Source of the DNA: Pelomyxa schiedti
Taxonomy: Eukaryota > Evosea > Pelobiontida > Pelomyxidae
Direction of reading: 5' to 3'
Assembly (NCBI GenBank): GCA_020536535.1
Contig: JAHLWZ010000945.1
Span: 1-39,745, forward strand
Length of the DNA: 39,745 nucleotides
Shown piece after piece: positions 1 through 10,204 of this stretch. The translations under genes and the position numbers were made by a program. The notes beneath the pieces were generated by a model, which saw nothing but the letters and a program-made list of their open reading frames with translations, was not told the origin of the DNA and searched no databases. Position 1 is the first letter of the stretch, and every line of letters starts with the position of its first letter.

Positions 1-30
<30 letters not shown>
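1..30. repeat. Poly(A) tract at contig edge
   Basis: Thirty consecutive A. On the minus strand this is a T run inside the first intron of the PUS3-like gene (donor at 36-37), so it is not an mRNA tail. The sequence stops inside this homopolymer. Confidence 0.85.
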
Positions 31-31
<1 letters not shown>

Positions 32-37
32 ACATAC

Positions 38-288
38 CAGCCTACATAGGCTATCTTAATAGCCACATGTCTTCGCGGAAACAACCTAGGGTCCACGTTC
101 CTACCCTCTTTCTTCTTTTTTTTATCCTCACATCCTTTTGTTGGTGATGAGGAAGTAGAGGTGCTGGCCGGGGCGTGGCGCTCCCCAATTATGGGTTGCG
201 CGTTGTCCTGCGTCTCCGTTGGCGGAGGCGCCGCCACGTTTGAGTTATGGGATGCCACTGGTGTTGGGGTGCTACCGCTGGAGCTCAT
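38..288 (-). CDS. PUS3: tRNA pseudouridine(38/39) synthase, first exon only
   Basis: The minus strand reads from an ATG at 288 for 83 codons plus two bases. A low-complexity Ser/Thr/Pro start and a KKKKEGR basic stretch lead into RHVAIKIAYVGW, the conserved start of the catalytic domain of PUS3/Deg1-type synthases (TruA family), which convert uridine 38/39 in the tRNA anticodon arm. The frame then meets a GTATGT donor at 37 and runs into a T-rich intron that ends with the window, so the catalytic Asp and the rest of the enzyme lie outside. It is divergent from gene A, with 75 nt between the two ATGs. Family assignment rests on this one short motif. Confidence 0.7.
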
Positions 289-363
289 CACCCGAACCGA
301 TCGCAGGGTTCCTCGAAATCAGAAACTTCTTTGTTTCCCCAAGGGGCCTGTGTAATCAAAAAG

Positions 364-1674
364 ATGACGTCGTACAACAGCGGTGACCTACATCTTACGT
401 TCCGAGGTGTGTTGGACGCGCGGTCTCAATTTGTTGCGTTTGCATGTGGGGCCCTTTTCGTACCGCGCCTGTCTCTGCTTGGCGAACGCGCCGCCGCAAT
501 CAAGGTTCTGCTCGACGCCTGCCAAATCGGGCAAAGGTGGGTCGTCCGGCGCGCGCGCCGCATCGGGCTGGTAATCTGCGGCGCCGAGGCCCAGCTTCTG
601 CAGACTCTGGATTTCTGTCCAGAGTTATTTGTTGGGGTGTCACACACTCTGGGCGTTGTGTGGCACAGGGTGCACCTGTTGAGTGGGGCAGGGTCACGCA
701 CTGCCGGGCTCTGGGGCCATTGCGGTACAGACGTTGGGTGCTACCTCGGGTGTGGCAACTGGATTTCACCTGACAGCCATACTGTGGCTGCCCCAATATT
801 TCTCATGAACGAGGGCAATGGGAGGTTTACTCGCAGAGCGCGTATGCTTGAGAATATTCCCACGTACAATATGAAGAGGCAATTCCAGAGCAATGGAAAG
901 TGGTTGGTGTGCACAGCTGGAAGCGTACGCACAGATTGGCCTTGTATGAGGGTGTGGCGCATCATAGATGGTGTCCCAGATAGCCACTGTGTGGCGCTGG
1001 ACCTTAAGGGCTACCTTCTTTTCAAAGTCAGGTTCCAGACTTGGAGTCATGATGCCGATCATGTGATTGTTCTAGCTTCAGTAAGTCCGTCAGGATGGCA
1101 TGTCCTATCTGTTGATTTGGAAGCAAGCTTTTCCAGTGGTGTATTAGTTCACACAAGGAAGGACATAGTTCCTTCTCCAAGTGGCGTCTCCTTCCTTAGT
1201 GGAGACATCATGCAGTTTCAACCAGAAGGATTTCTCACTCTCCATTTCCAGATTGTGAAAAGGGAACCAAAGGCCACAGTTCTATACAACACACTCACAG
1301 GCGAGTCTGTTGTATTTCCTCACAGTGATTATTCAGACATAATGCTTGTACAACCCTCGTATGTAGTTGCAGAAAGAGATGGGGAGGATGCCTACTATCA
1401 ATACATTTACACCGCCTCTAACTTGAGAGCACCACTGCGAGTGTGCCACCATAGCAAGGAGAGGAGGGTGCTTCCCTCCTTTGGCCTTGTTGAAACCAGA
1501 GGGGAGCGTAGACTTGACTACCATGACATCATAACAGGGGCAGTGCTATTTTCACTGGAAACAACCAAAAACGATTTGCTTGGACAAAGCCTCTCTACCC
1601 ACGGTTTGTTTGTGGTGCAGGAACAAAAGAACCCACGACCACAATCTCCACCTTGGCCCCAAATTGCCCTCTGA
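364..1674 (+). CDS. Uncharacterised family protein A (propeller-like, relative of genes B and C)
   Basis: A single-exon frame of 436 aa from ATG 364. An upstream in-frame ATG at 247 would overlap the divergent PUS3 exon, so I prefer 364. The N-terminal third (RSQFVAFACGALF, then a long Leu/Arg-rich stretch) and the later FCPELFVGVSHTLG...VHLLSG segment resemble the layout of B and C near the centre (QQFVALALSSHPRCG, FCVSPLL...VQLLVG). The C-terminal two thirds alternates short hydrophobic and polar strands, with one MRVWRI segment like a WD-type blade, consistent with a beta-propeller fold. No catalytic motif, signal peptide or membrane segment is visible and function is unknown. The last ~15 residues are Pro/Gln-rich. 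Confidence 0.65.
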   Translation: MTSYNSGDLHLTFRGVLDARSQFVAFACGALFVPRLSLLGERAAAIKVLLDACQIGQRWVVRRARRIGLVICGAEAQLLQTLDFCPELFVGVSHTLGVVWHRVHLLSGAGSRTAGLWGHCGTDVGCYLGCGNWISPDSHTVAAPIFLMNEGNGRFTRRARMLENIPTYNMKRQFQSNGKWLVCTAGSVRTDWPCMRVWRIIDGVPDSHCVALDLKGYLLFKVRFQTWSHDADHVIVLASVSPSGWHVLSVDLEASFSSGVLVHTRKDIVPSPSGVSFLSGDIMQFQPEGFLTLHFQIVKREPKATVLYNTLTGESVVFPHSDYSDIMLVQPSYVVAERDGEDAYYQYIYTASNLRAPLRVCHHSKERRVLPSFGLVETRGERRLDYHDIITGAVLFSLETTKNDLLGQSLSTHGLFVVQEQKNPRPQSPPWPQIAL

Positions 1675-1984
1675 GCAACCCACACAGAAGACTGACACCT
1701 TCTTCTGGGGATTCAGTGACACGTCACCACACCTCCACCAGCAGGGTTGTGCACACACTGTGTGATTCCTCAGTGCTACCCAGCAAAGCAAAGTATACCC
1801 CCAAACTCAAGACTAGAGCGTACTTGTGAAGAATGAACTTCAGCAGCACCACCACAGCCTGTGGAAGAATTCTTCAACTCGCGACCACCTTCACTTTAGT
1901 GACTGCCATCTCATGTGACCATTGAAAAATTTTTTTTTGTTTGTTGGTAGGTCAATTACAAAACCAAATGGGAGTGGGGTATGT
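1675..1984. other. Intergenic, between convergent 3' ends
   Basis: About 310 nt between the stop of gene A and the stop of the minus-strand membrane protein. It probably holds both 3' untranslated regions. An A-rich/T-rich junction lies at 1925-1942. I see no gene; short frames here are not protein-like. Confidence 0.5.
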
Positions 1985-2895
1985 TTAGAGGGTGTAGAGG
2001 GCACCTGTGAGTGAAATCAGTTGGAAAATGGTGGCGAGCAGTAGCCCTGCTGTTGTCCCATCTTTGAAGTTCACCACAAATGAGTCCTGTAGCTTGGCGG
2101 CACAGCAAGTCATAAGGGTGACACAGAACAAGAAGATTGAGGTGCTCCACAGTGACTGTAAAACAGGGTGTCCACAAATCATGAAGATGTATACCACAGC
2201 CCGCATGAGTAGCATTAGGATTCCACACCCAAGGGCGACAACCCAGGGCCATTTGTAGGCACCAAGAGCATGCACCAGCTTCATGCGCTCTCTATATACA
2301 AATGCCATTGTGGATGCCATAACGCCGCTCCAGGTAAACCAGCCCCGCAATATACTAACGGCTGGAATGCCCACAATAAGTAAGTTAGCTGCAAAAAGCA
2401 TCGCCATCAATACAGAGCCCTCTTTTACAGCACGGTACCTAATCGCCAGGGTTATAAACGTGGCAAACAGTTGTAAAAATAGTACCGCTTCAGTAAGGCA
2501 AATACAAGTACGAAAACGATTGCTTCCGCCACCATAATAATCTCAGTAAGAACGCTGCCTTTGTAAAGGAAGAGAGAAGGCAGGAGTAACAGCGCCAAAC
2601 AAACATAAAGCACTTTCATTGACGTGACCTTGTGGCAGTACATCTACACAAAGAAACATACAGAAAACAAAAAAAAAAAAAAGATGTAAACCAAGCCACG
2701 AGGAGAAAGAGGGGAAAAAAAACCAAAACAAACAAAACAACAAGGAGAAAAAACCACTACATCGCCGGTGCCGCAGATCTCCACACTAAACGTTGTAACA
2801 GCAGGACTATTTGGTGCTGCTGTGGCGGTTGGATCTGCAACCACGTCGACGGTTCCCGCGCCTGCCGTTGCTGGCACCACCACAATCTGTTCCAT
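1985..2895 (-). CDS. Multi-pass membrane protein, three exons
   Basis: Proposed exons on the minus strand are 2895-2761, 2643-2486 and 2438-1985, giving 248 aa. Residues 1-45 are an Ala/Val/Thr-rich soluble leader (MEQIVVVPATAG). Then come about six hydrophobic segments, near residues 56-73, 81-97, 108-127, 150-172, 180-197 and 215-238, with basic loops such as YRERMKLVHALG. The first intron (117 nt) is very T-rich and ends TTTGTGTAG. The second (47 nt) has an unusual GTACTA donor and restores frame exactly, but unspliced reading in another frame also gives a helix-like sequence, so this junction is uncertain. No family is recognised; it could be a small transporter or an integral endomembrane protein. 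Confidence 0.6.
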
Positions 2896-3740
2896 TTTTT
2901 TTCTGTTGAATGGTGTTCAGGGTGGAAACAGAAAGAGTGCTGTCAGCAACGCAGGGAATTGTGTCAGACACTCGTTAATTAATTATGTGAGACCAACCAC
3001 ACAAGGTGTTGGGTCCTCTTTATCCCATAATCCCTTTCTTCAGGGAAATTGAGCAGGGAGGCTTTGGGAACGATCCCCCAATGTGGTTTCAATGTACAGC
3101 GCATTGCAGTGATGTAAGATCTATTTTGGCTTTCTCCCAATGTCTCAATGACTCTTGACCATTATTTGGCTTCAAAATCATCAAAAAATACAAACTTGGT
3201 TTTTACTATACACAAAACAGCAGGTTCTTGGTAATCCCACAATCTAATTAATATCTAGCTCCTAGAATCCATCCCCCTTGCGCCAGCCAAAAAAGGCCGT
3301 GTAGCCACGGGAGGCGGGTTCCCCAATGCACTGGATTGGGCTCTGGCGGAATGGGGGTGACGAGCGCTTTTCCCTGGCACCTGGGCTTTGTTTCCCCGAT
3401 ATGTCTGATCGATCGAATCCGAGTGTCGCGTCACCAGTCTCCAGAGGTAGATGCCGCCCAGCGCGCAGACGCGCCGTTCCGGGATGCAGTGATGCAGGGG
3501 TGGTGGGAGGCCCTGCGTTGGGCAAGGCAGCAGAGGATGCCTGGCCCCGGGTCCAATTGGCTGCGCTGTGGACCCTCATTGTTGCTAGTGCCACGAACTC
3601 GCCAGCGCGGAGCAAGGCGAAGGTGTAGCAATGACCAAGAGGCTAAATCGCAACACCAGGAGGTGTTGCCGAAATTGTGGTGGGGGTGTTGTGGCGAGGT
3701 GACTTCGCGTTGCTGTAGTTCTAAGTACGGTTCTAATCAC
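2896..3740. other. Gene-poor stretch with a GC-rich patch
   Basis: The part at 2896-3260 is AT-rich with no coding signal and probably includes the promoter of the membrane protein. The part at about 3285-3630 is markedly GC-rich and open in several frames on both strands. The minus-strand frame (3615-3262) starts near an EFVALA string similar to the QFVALA motif of the A/B/C family, so this may be a decayed 5' fragment of such a gene. The similarity is too short to be sure, and no frame is convincing. Confidence 0.35.
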
Positions 3741-3928
3741 TGATGGATTTCTGGGAAAACTACCGCGAATCTGTTGGGACCCTGAGGGAGATTCAGGCGA
3801 CACCTAGAACTGATTCTAGCGCCTTTATAAGGCGGGAACAACACCATCGTAGTTATAGCGAGCAAAAGCTAAAGTAATAAACAATAAACTCTTGTGTTTG
3901 TATTCGGGCTTCTTTCTCCCTTACTACA
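3741..3928 (+). repeat. LTR-like dispersed repeat, copy 1
   Basis: A 188-nt unit that begins TGATG and ends CTACA. It contains a TATA-like CTTTATAAGG inside a short hairpin, and AATAAA near 3880-3890 about 40 nt before the end. Its first ~31 nt (TTTCTGGGAAAACTAC core) and last ~25 nt (GGCTTCTTT...TTACTACA) recur in shortened form at 19651-19733. TG...CA ends plus TATA and polyadenylation signals are what a solo LTR would show. I could not see a target-site duplication or an internal retroelement, so it may be another kind of repeat. Confidence 0.4.
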
Positions 3929-4191
3929 CAAGTAAAACAACAACCATCAACACCCCAGCACCTCACAGTGTGGTGGTCACTATCCCAAACCAATCTACCT
4001 CGGCACACCTACAGAATCTAACAAACTCCAACCAAGAGTGGTTGCTGGCACTGATGTGACTGGTTTCCCAGGCAATGTTGTGTTGCACGTGGATGAGATC
4101 GACGCGGGTGTTATTGGCCACGATCTGTAGATCTTCTCATGCTCCCAAAAAGAAAAAAAAAAAAAACAACCAAACAGCCATCGTCACGAAG

Positions 4192-5459
4192 ATGATGACG
4201 GACGCGACGACGACAACGAGTAGTTCGACAACAGCCACATCACCAATGTCGTCGACGACAACGAGCAGCAGCGGCACAGCAACCACAGCAGCGACAGATC
4301 CGCAGCAACAGCCTCAACAACAACAAACTGCAGCGCCGATCGTTTCTTCTGCTTCTTCGTCGTCGCCGGGCGCCGCGGAAATGGCGCTGCGGGAGCCGAT
4401 CGACGGCCGACTCATTCTCGCCAAACGCGACCCGCCTCTTACTTGCGTGCCGAGATCCGTGACCGCCTTCGCGTCCAAGATCACGTTTCTGGAGCTGAGC
4501 CACAACGCAATACGGTGCGGGTTGGAGGCGTCGATACTCAAAATTTAACTTGCAACTTTTGACTCAAAATTAACGAACATGTACTACAAGTGAATTACGA
4601 ATACTTTAGAAAAATATTATTATTATAATATGGTAATAGTTTAACAGTAGTGGAGTAGATTTTAATAACGCACTCTTCTTAGAACGACAGAAAATCTTGA
4701 AGCCTTCACAAATGTGACGGAGCTTATACTCGATGACAACCAATTGACAGAGTGCTCTCATCTCCCAGCCAGCAAGACTCTCAAAGTTCTTTCCCTCAAT
4801 AAAAACCAGGTAATTACCTTTTACGATCCGTATTAGTGCTTAACAATTTTTCAGTTAACTGACTTGGAGGGATTACTTGACGTTGCTGGTGAAAGATTTC
4901 CGCAGTTAACTGGGTTGAGTCTTTTGTACAACCCAATCTGTCCTTATTTTTCAGATGACGAGGATGATTATCGCCGCTACAGGTTCTATCTCTCCAGTCA
5001 AAACCCAAAACCCACATCCCTTAGGCTCCGAATCATCTACCGTCTAAATCGCCTTAAGTACCTCGATTCCAGGCCTGTTTTAGCTGCAGAGCGGAACGAG
5101 GCAGCGACACGAGGGCACCTGTATGTTGTCAGCAAACCCATTGCTCTCTCACCAGTATGTTTTCATATTCCAAGAGTTCATAATTACACTTATGGTGTGC
5201 ATACAAGCCACAAGCAATTGATTCGGAATTATCCGCTTATGACATCAACTCATTGAAACCACTACCTCCTCCAACTCCAATTGACCCAAATGAATTCCCT
5301 GTTCTGTATGCCAAACAAGAATTTGTATGTACCAGCGCCAAGATGTTGCAGTTTAACTTACCGCTACAGGTATACCTTGGCACCAAATCTGAGGGGAACC
5401 GGTTTATTACAAACAAGGACTTGGATCCAACTGCGCGGCCACCAACCAGTGGTAACTAA
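4192..5459 (+). CDS. LRMDA-like leucine-rich repeat protein
   Basis: Five exons, 4192-4514, 4683-4809, 4855-4982, 5025-5154 and 5208-5459, keep one frame and give 319 aa. Residues 1-70 are Ser/Thr/Gln-rich. LRR units follow: ITFLELSHNAIR near 97-108, VTELILDDNQL, then LKVLSLNKNQLTDLEG. FPQLTGLSLLYNPICP begins the C-terminal LRR cap, ending in DDYRRYR and, after an intron, RLKYLDSRPVLAAER and EAATRG. This cap, with its DYxRYR and ERxEAxxRG motifs, is the pattern of animal LRMDA (C10orf11), hence the call. Removing the 42-nt intron restores the family's spacing. A Pro-rich tail of ~115 residues is extra. Molecular function is unknown; a protein-binding role is likely. Confidence 0.75.
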
Positions 5460-5611
5460 CAATTAACCACTCACAAATCCTACCGCCAATCCCCATCATC
5501 CACACCACCATGTCAAAATATACCAATTGAAATTTGTATGTTCAACAAAACAATCAATAAAATTCGCAATACTCCCACCACAAAGAACTAGAACTAGAGT
5601 TCCAGCTCCCT

Positions 5612-7606
5612 CTAAGAAGAAGAGGACTCTGTTGTTGTTATTGTTGTTGCTGCCGCGGTGGCGTCTGTTGTTGATGATGACGATGACGTGGTTGCGGAAT
5701 TGTTGTTATTGTTTAGTAGTAATTGCTGTTGTTGTTGGAGTATCTGAGCAGCCTCCTTGTTCGCACGAGACAATAGACACTTGCGGAAAGTTAAGGCACC
5801 TCCGCCTGTGGCTGCGGCCTTTGCGGCGTCCATCAGTGCTGTGTAGAGCTGGCCTACGTCGAGGTGTGACAGGCCCGCGAGAAGCGGCGGGGCGTCGGAT
5901 GATATCCTCTTGTCATTGAATATGTGGTAGTACAGCCGCGTGGCTCCGGCTTCTGAGGCCGCTAGCCACTGCTGAAGCAGCTTCAGCACGTGGTCATTAC
6001 CAAAGGCGCCGCACCTGTGTGTGTTATGGGATGAGCTGTTGGGATAGTTCCATTCTTTCTAGTATATCTAGAATTATAGATATTATAGTCAAACATGTGT
6101 GACGATAATAATTTTAGGTTTTATTATATGGGGTGTTCACATAAATCTGTGACTGACGAATGAGAGAAGTGGAACACACCCCCAATTACCAGTAGCCACT
6201 GTCCGGGAACCGCCAAATGCAACACGGGCTTTGTTCAGGTCACGCAAAACAAGCCCTTCTTGGAATTGTATCTTGGCAAAGCCTTGCAATGCGTCCATTG
6301 CTGCCACTGCTGGAGGAGGCCCAGGGCGCCTGTCATCGTAGTCTCCTTCAAATGTAAAGGAATGGGAGTATCTTTCATATCGATGAGAGCATGGAATAAG
6401 AGATTGGACCATACCCACTGTAGCATGAATACTGCCTAGCACCAGTAATGACAATTGCCTCCTCGTCTTGCATAAAGCTAGATAATGCCATGGATACAAT
6501 TAGTTCTGGTTTAATCGCAAATAATATTTCCTAATGAAGTGATGATGACTTTGTTGTAAAAGGTGTGATGGGAATACCTCCATCATGAAATCGTTTTCAA
6601 GGGCACCTCCACCAATAAATCTATTTGCAAAATCGGCATGTGTCTCTGCAGGGGAATTCTCTATGGATCCGCTGGGTACTATCTCAACAGGACACAGCAA
6701 TTTGGTGCAGCCATCCCATTGCCATGGTGTTGGTACTCCACGTTTAAAGCCACGTCTTTCAAAGGTGACAGAACCATCAGGAATTCCGTGCTGGCCAAGG
6801 CACTTGAAATAATTCAAGAAGCATAACGCAGAGGGTACTGCCTCCCTGTTGAGCGATATTTAGCCCAAATATAAAAGCTCGAGTCAGTACAAGAAGAAAA
6901 GCTGAGCAGCTCGGAAAGCCCACTTCTCCTTGCGCACACAACGGGCTTGAGCGGTGATGGAACCAAATGCACTATGTGCCAGCAGGCAAGCACACTGCCG
7001 GTGGGAGAGAACAACAGTCTTTGAATCCCCAGCAAGTAAGAGCGGTACATCCACACCAGCAAATAATCGTGGCATCTCCAATGCCACCGAAACCATTAAA
7101 GGTGCACCAAACTTCCAGAATGTCTGCACAAAAACATGAGTATAATGGTTTTTTTTTTAATATAGCAAAGGTTGGCAGGGTGAATTACTTATTGTAATTC
7201 ATTCTAGCACTAGTTACCATACAGGGAAATCAAACTGGCCAGCATCAGGTGACCCAGGAATATTCTTGAAGAAGTGACACTTCTGGTCAGTGATAGACAC
7301 AGCCATTTCAGTGATCACAGAGTCCAAGTATGCAGCCCAATCGCACCCACAATTGCAACCCACGCCGACGCCGGCGTCCACATCGCCATAGCCATTCCCG
7401 TTCCCGCCGAGGGCACCCTCGGCGCCAACATCGGCGGGCCCAGGAGTCCCATAAGTCGCAGTGGCGGAGATACAGCGGCAAGGGAGGTGCTCCAGAAACA
7501 CACGTCGTGTTCTCTCCCAGTTTGGGGTGTCCTCGCAAGGCAAGATCAACCGCCACGACCCCCCTGACGACGTTGTTGCTGTTGTCGACGGTGCCGTTGC
7601 AGACAT
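5612..7606 (-). CDS. PARG: Poly(ADP-ribose) glycohydrolase
   Basis: Six exons on the minus strand (7606-7223, 7123-6891, 6845-6578, 6530-6415, 6371-6180, 6014-5612) join without frame error to 531 aa. PARG cleaves ribose-ribose bonds in poly(ADP-ribose), mainly in the nucleus. The helical accessory part shows VALEMPRLF and VVLSHRQCACLLAH. The macrodomain has DFANRFIGGG (277-286), the catalytic pair E295-E296, then IKPELIVS, AIVITGARQYS and TGNWGCGAFGND (394-405). The family signature is GGG-x(6-8)-QEE; here Gln is Met, but both Glu are kept. An intron splits the Glu pair. The C-terminus is Gln/Asn/Ser/Thr-rich and encoded by trinucleotide repeats. It lies downstream of Arp4 on the same strand, 249 nt away, and converges on the LRR gene (152 nt). 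Confidence 0.93.
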
Positions 7607-7855
7607 CTACAGTGTCAACTCCGCGCTCAAAAAAAAAACCGAAATTTTTGCGATTTACAGTCGCGTCAACGGTTTCGAAAACAGCGTGGCTGTAGGGGAT
7701 TTCATGATGACTTGGTACAAAACTCGAAGCCCTGCCTGTAAACCGCAACTTTCTCTGGGAAACCCAAAGGACCCATTGTATTGAACTACACGATGTCTTC
7801 TTTGGATTGTAGACTTGTGGGACATGTTTTTTTCCCTTGTGGTGGGGCAGGGGTG

Positions 7856-9977
7856 TCATGGACACTTGGAGTTTACCACTGAGGCTCCTTTCTCCAGATA
7901 CTCTGGTTAGAAAGCTGGTTATTGCCGCGTTTGTGTGGGTGAAGAAAAACAAACCTTGTGAGGATATCCACATTGGAACAAAAGATTCCAGGGAGGCTAG
8001 AATTGACCCTCCTATGAACACACTGAATTTACGCTCGAGAGGTCCCGGCGCAATGAACCTATTGCCTTTGCTTGCCTGCGAATTTTGTTTGTTGTGGGGT
8101 TGGGAAATGTCAGTGGCCAGGAGATTCACTGGTTGCATACAGGTAAAATACTGGACACTTCTGAATTGAGCCGGTCTACAAGTCCTGGGAAAATACTAGA
8201 TCCTCCAGTAATAAGAACATTTTGTTGCATAAGTGCACGTGCATCAGTGTCACACCTGCCAAAGCTTTAAGAAAATCCAGCATAAAACTAAATAAAGAAC
8301 CTGGTTAAACTGGCTTTGACCATTTCCGGCAATGGTGTGGAATTAGGTGGTGGTGCCAATTCCTTCATCCGGATTTATCAAAAGGTAGATCCTGGAGAAA
8401 GCAAACCTTGAAAAGTGTGGGATTGAACAGTAACTCAGGAATAGCGGTTTGCTCCAGAGGCAATTCCACGCATTGTCCGTCGGGAAGCTCATATCTGGGT
8501 GCAGTTCCTCCAACTGGAATAACGGCTTTTCTAATATGTGTTGTTAAATTGTACTTTAGTCATTTAAGGAACACACAAGTCTTTTATCGGAGAACTGGCA
8601 ACTTGGCAAAGACTTTCTTTCATATCATCAACAATTCCCTTTTGGTTGATTAATAAATACCTCAGAAAAAATCATGCTTACTTTGATCATGAAGTTCTTG
8701 TAAGACTGAGTGTGAGGAACCTCTCTGAGACTCACTCTAAATTCACCAGGCCCCACTTCACTTTTCGTGAACAAAAATTGTGGTGTCACTGAAATTCCCC
8801 GTTGTTGAAGTGCACTTGTGAGTGTATTTGTCAGCCACTGGCCGCCGATCCCTGAGGTTACCACTCCTATTTTTCAAGAAAAGATTTTTTTGGGAGAGAG
8901 AAAAAAAAGGGAGGATTGAAGAGAGACTGTAGGTTTCTGTTAATTGTAGTGGTGCATCTGGGGAAATACCTCTATTGAGGACATAGCCTTCATAAACTGG
9001 AGTAACAACAGTGGAAGACCCACCACAGTCCACAATAAGTGAAGTAGGTTTTCCAGCAGAAAAACTTTGAGGAGAAACCAAAAAATTAAAAAAAAAAAAA
9101 ACAAAAAGTAATTGGAAGTTTGGAATTTACCTGGACAGGACAGCGGTTTTGGCAAGGAAAAAGGCAGGAGTTTTAAAATGTTCGAAAATGAGTTGAGTTG
9201 TCCGTTCTCTTCAGGCAGAAATCGATATTTTAAATTCCATTCTGGGAAAGAAAAAGTAACCTGTGAAGTTTTGTTGTGTATGAAGGTTCAGAGAGCAATA
9301 TTGGATGTTCTGAAGGAACAAGCATCAATCTGTCTTTGAGGACATGCTCCCAGACTTGTTCTATTGCCTCCCACTCGTGCACTGGTCTTTTTGTTTAGTA
9401 ATGCAGTACTAATACACGAAAACAATGGACAGTACCTAAGCCATGTCTCAGAGGCTCAACAATTTCCATGGTATCCCGCCTAATAATAACAATGTGAGCA
9501 GTAAAACAAAATGACCTGGAAATGTACCTTAAAGCAAGAGCATTGGAACCAACCAACCACGTTTTTTGTTTCTCTGTGGAAGTGGATGTACCGGAATCCA
9601 GGGAAAGTGGAGGGGGGCCAGCAATTAACCCAACACTCTGCATAAGTGTGTGTTAGGTGGGTAGAAATCGTTTTCTATGTTAACTTTCACCTGTTTAAAA
9701 ACTTACTCTAATATTGAAGTTCAAAAACGGGGAAAAATATAGAAATATTATATAATTGTCTCCCACAATACCGTTGGAAAAACAGCCTTTGGAATGTCGT
9801 CCCCTGCGCATCCTCCCCTTTGGTGGGGTTAAAGACCAATAATGGGATGTCAAAAATGAGTTGATACTTTGTGGACACGGAACCAACGTCAATCACCGCC
9901 GCGTTCACATCTGTTGTGTGCGTGCGTGTTAGCAATCGACCCATAAGTGCGAGAAAGAGCCACACACCACCGTGCAT
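7856..9977 (-). CDS. ARP4: Actin-related protein 4 (nuclear, BAF53/ACTL6 type)
   Basis: Fifteen exons on the minus strand keep frame across 14 introns and give 420 aa, the usual Arp4 length: 9977-9968, 9910-9868, 9817-9772, 9637-9528, 9479-9436, 9381-9261, 9208-9131, 9064-8970, 8866-8682, 8638-8577, 8530-8407, 8362-8301, 8255-8141, 8075-7955, 7902-7856. The start reads MHGDVNAAVIDVGS. Later come PKAVFPT, EIVEPLRHGL, LIFEHFKTPAFFLAKTAVLS, IVDCGGSSTVVTPVYEGY, YELPDG, LITGGSS, ERKFSVFIGGSILASL and a C-terminal CP. The FEHFKTPAFFLAKTAV and YELPDG segments and the CP end point to Arp4 rather than actin. Arp4 is a shared subunit of NuA4, SWR1, INO80 and BAF-type complexes. The first exon is only 10 nt. 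Confidence 0.93.
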
Positions 9978-10204
9978 TTGAGACGAATGGGTGTCGCTTG
10001 CCCAGCGTAATGCTACACAAATTTTGATCCAAATCCTTTTCACGGATTCATCATTGCAGAGTTTCTCAGGTACTCCTCCTGGGAATTGGTCCCGTTGGGG
10101 ATTCCAAGCACAATACTCCCAGACCCCTCTGCCTCCGCGCAGTTCGAATCAATAGTGGTCAAAAAACAACCACGACATCTGTTGCCGAAAAACGAGGTAA
10201 CAAC

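Noticed and set aside
1-30. Poly(A) tract read as the tail of an integrated cDNA or a telomere
   Set aside because: It lies in an intron directly after a GTATGT donor of the PUS3 exon, and its mirror is the same; there is no telomeric repeat unit.
3278-3352. Possible structured RNA (CGCCAG...CTGGCG stem around GGCGGGTTCCCC)
   Set aside because: Only a six-base stem is evident, and A- and B-box spacing for a tRNA is missing.
7308-8138. Minus-strand 276-codon frame spanning the end of Arp4 and start of PARG
   Set aside because: It contains the real Arp4 exon GGSILASL but then reads through an intron, the intergenic gap and PARG in the wrong frame; the spliced models explain the region better.
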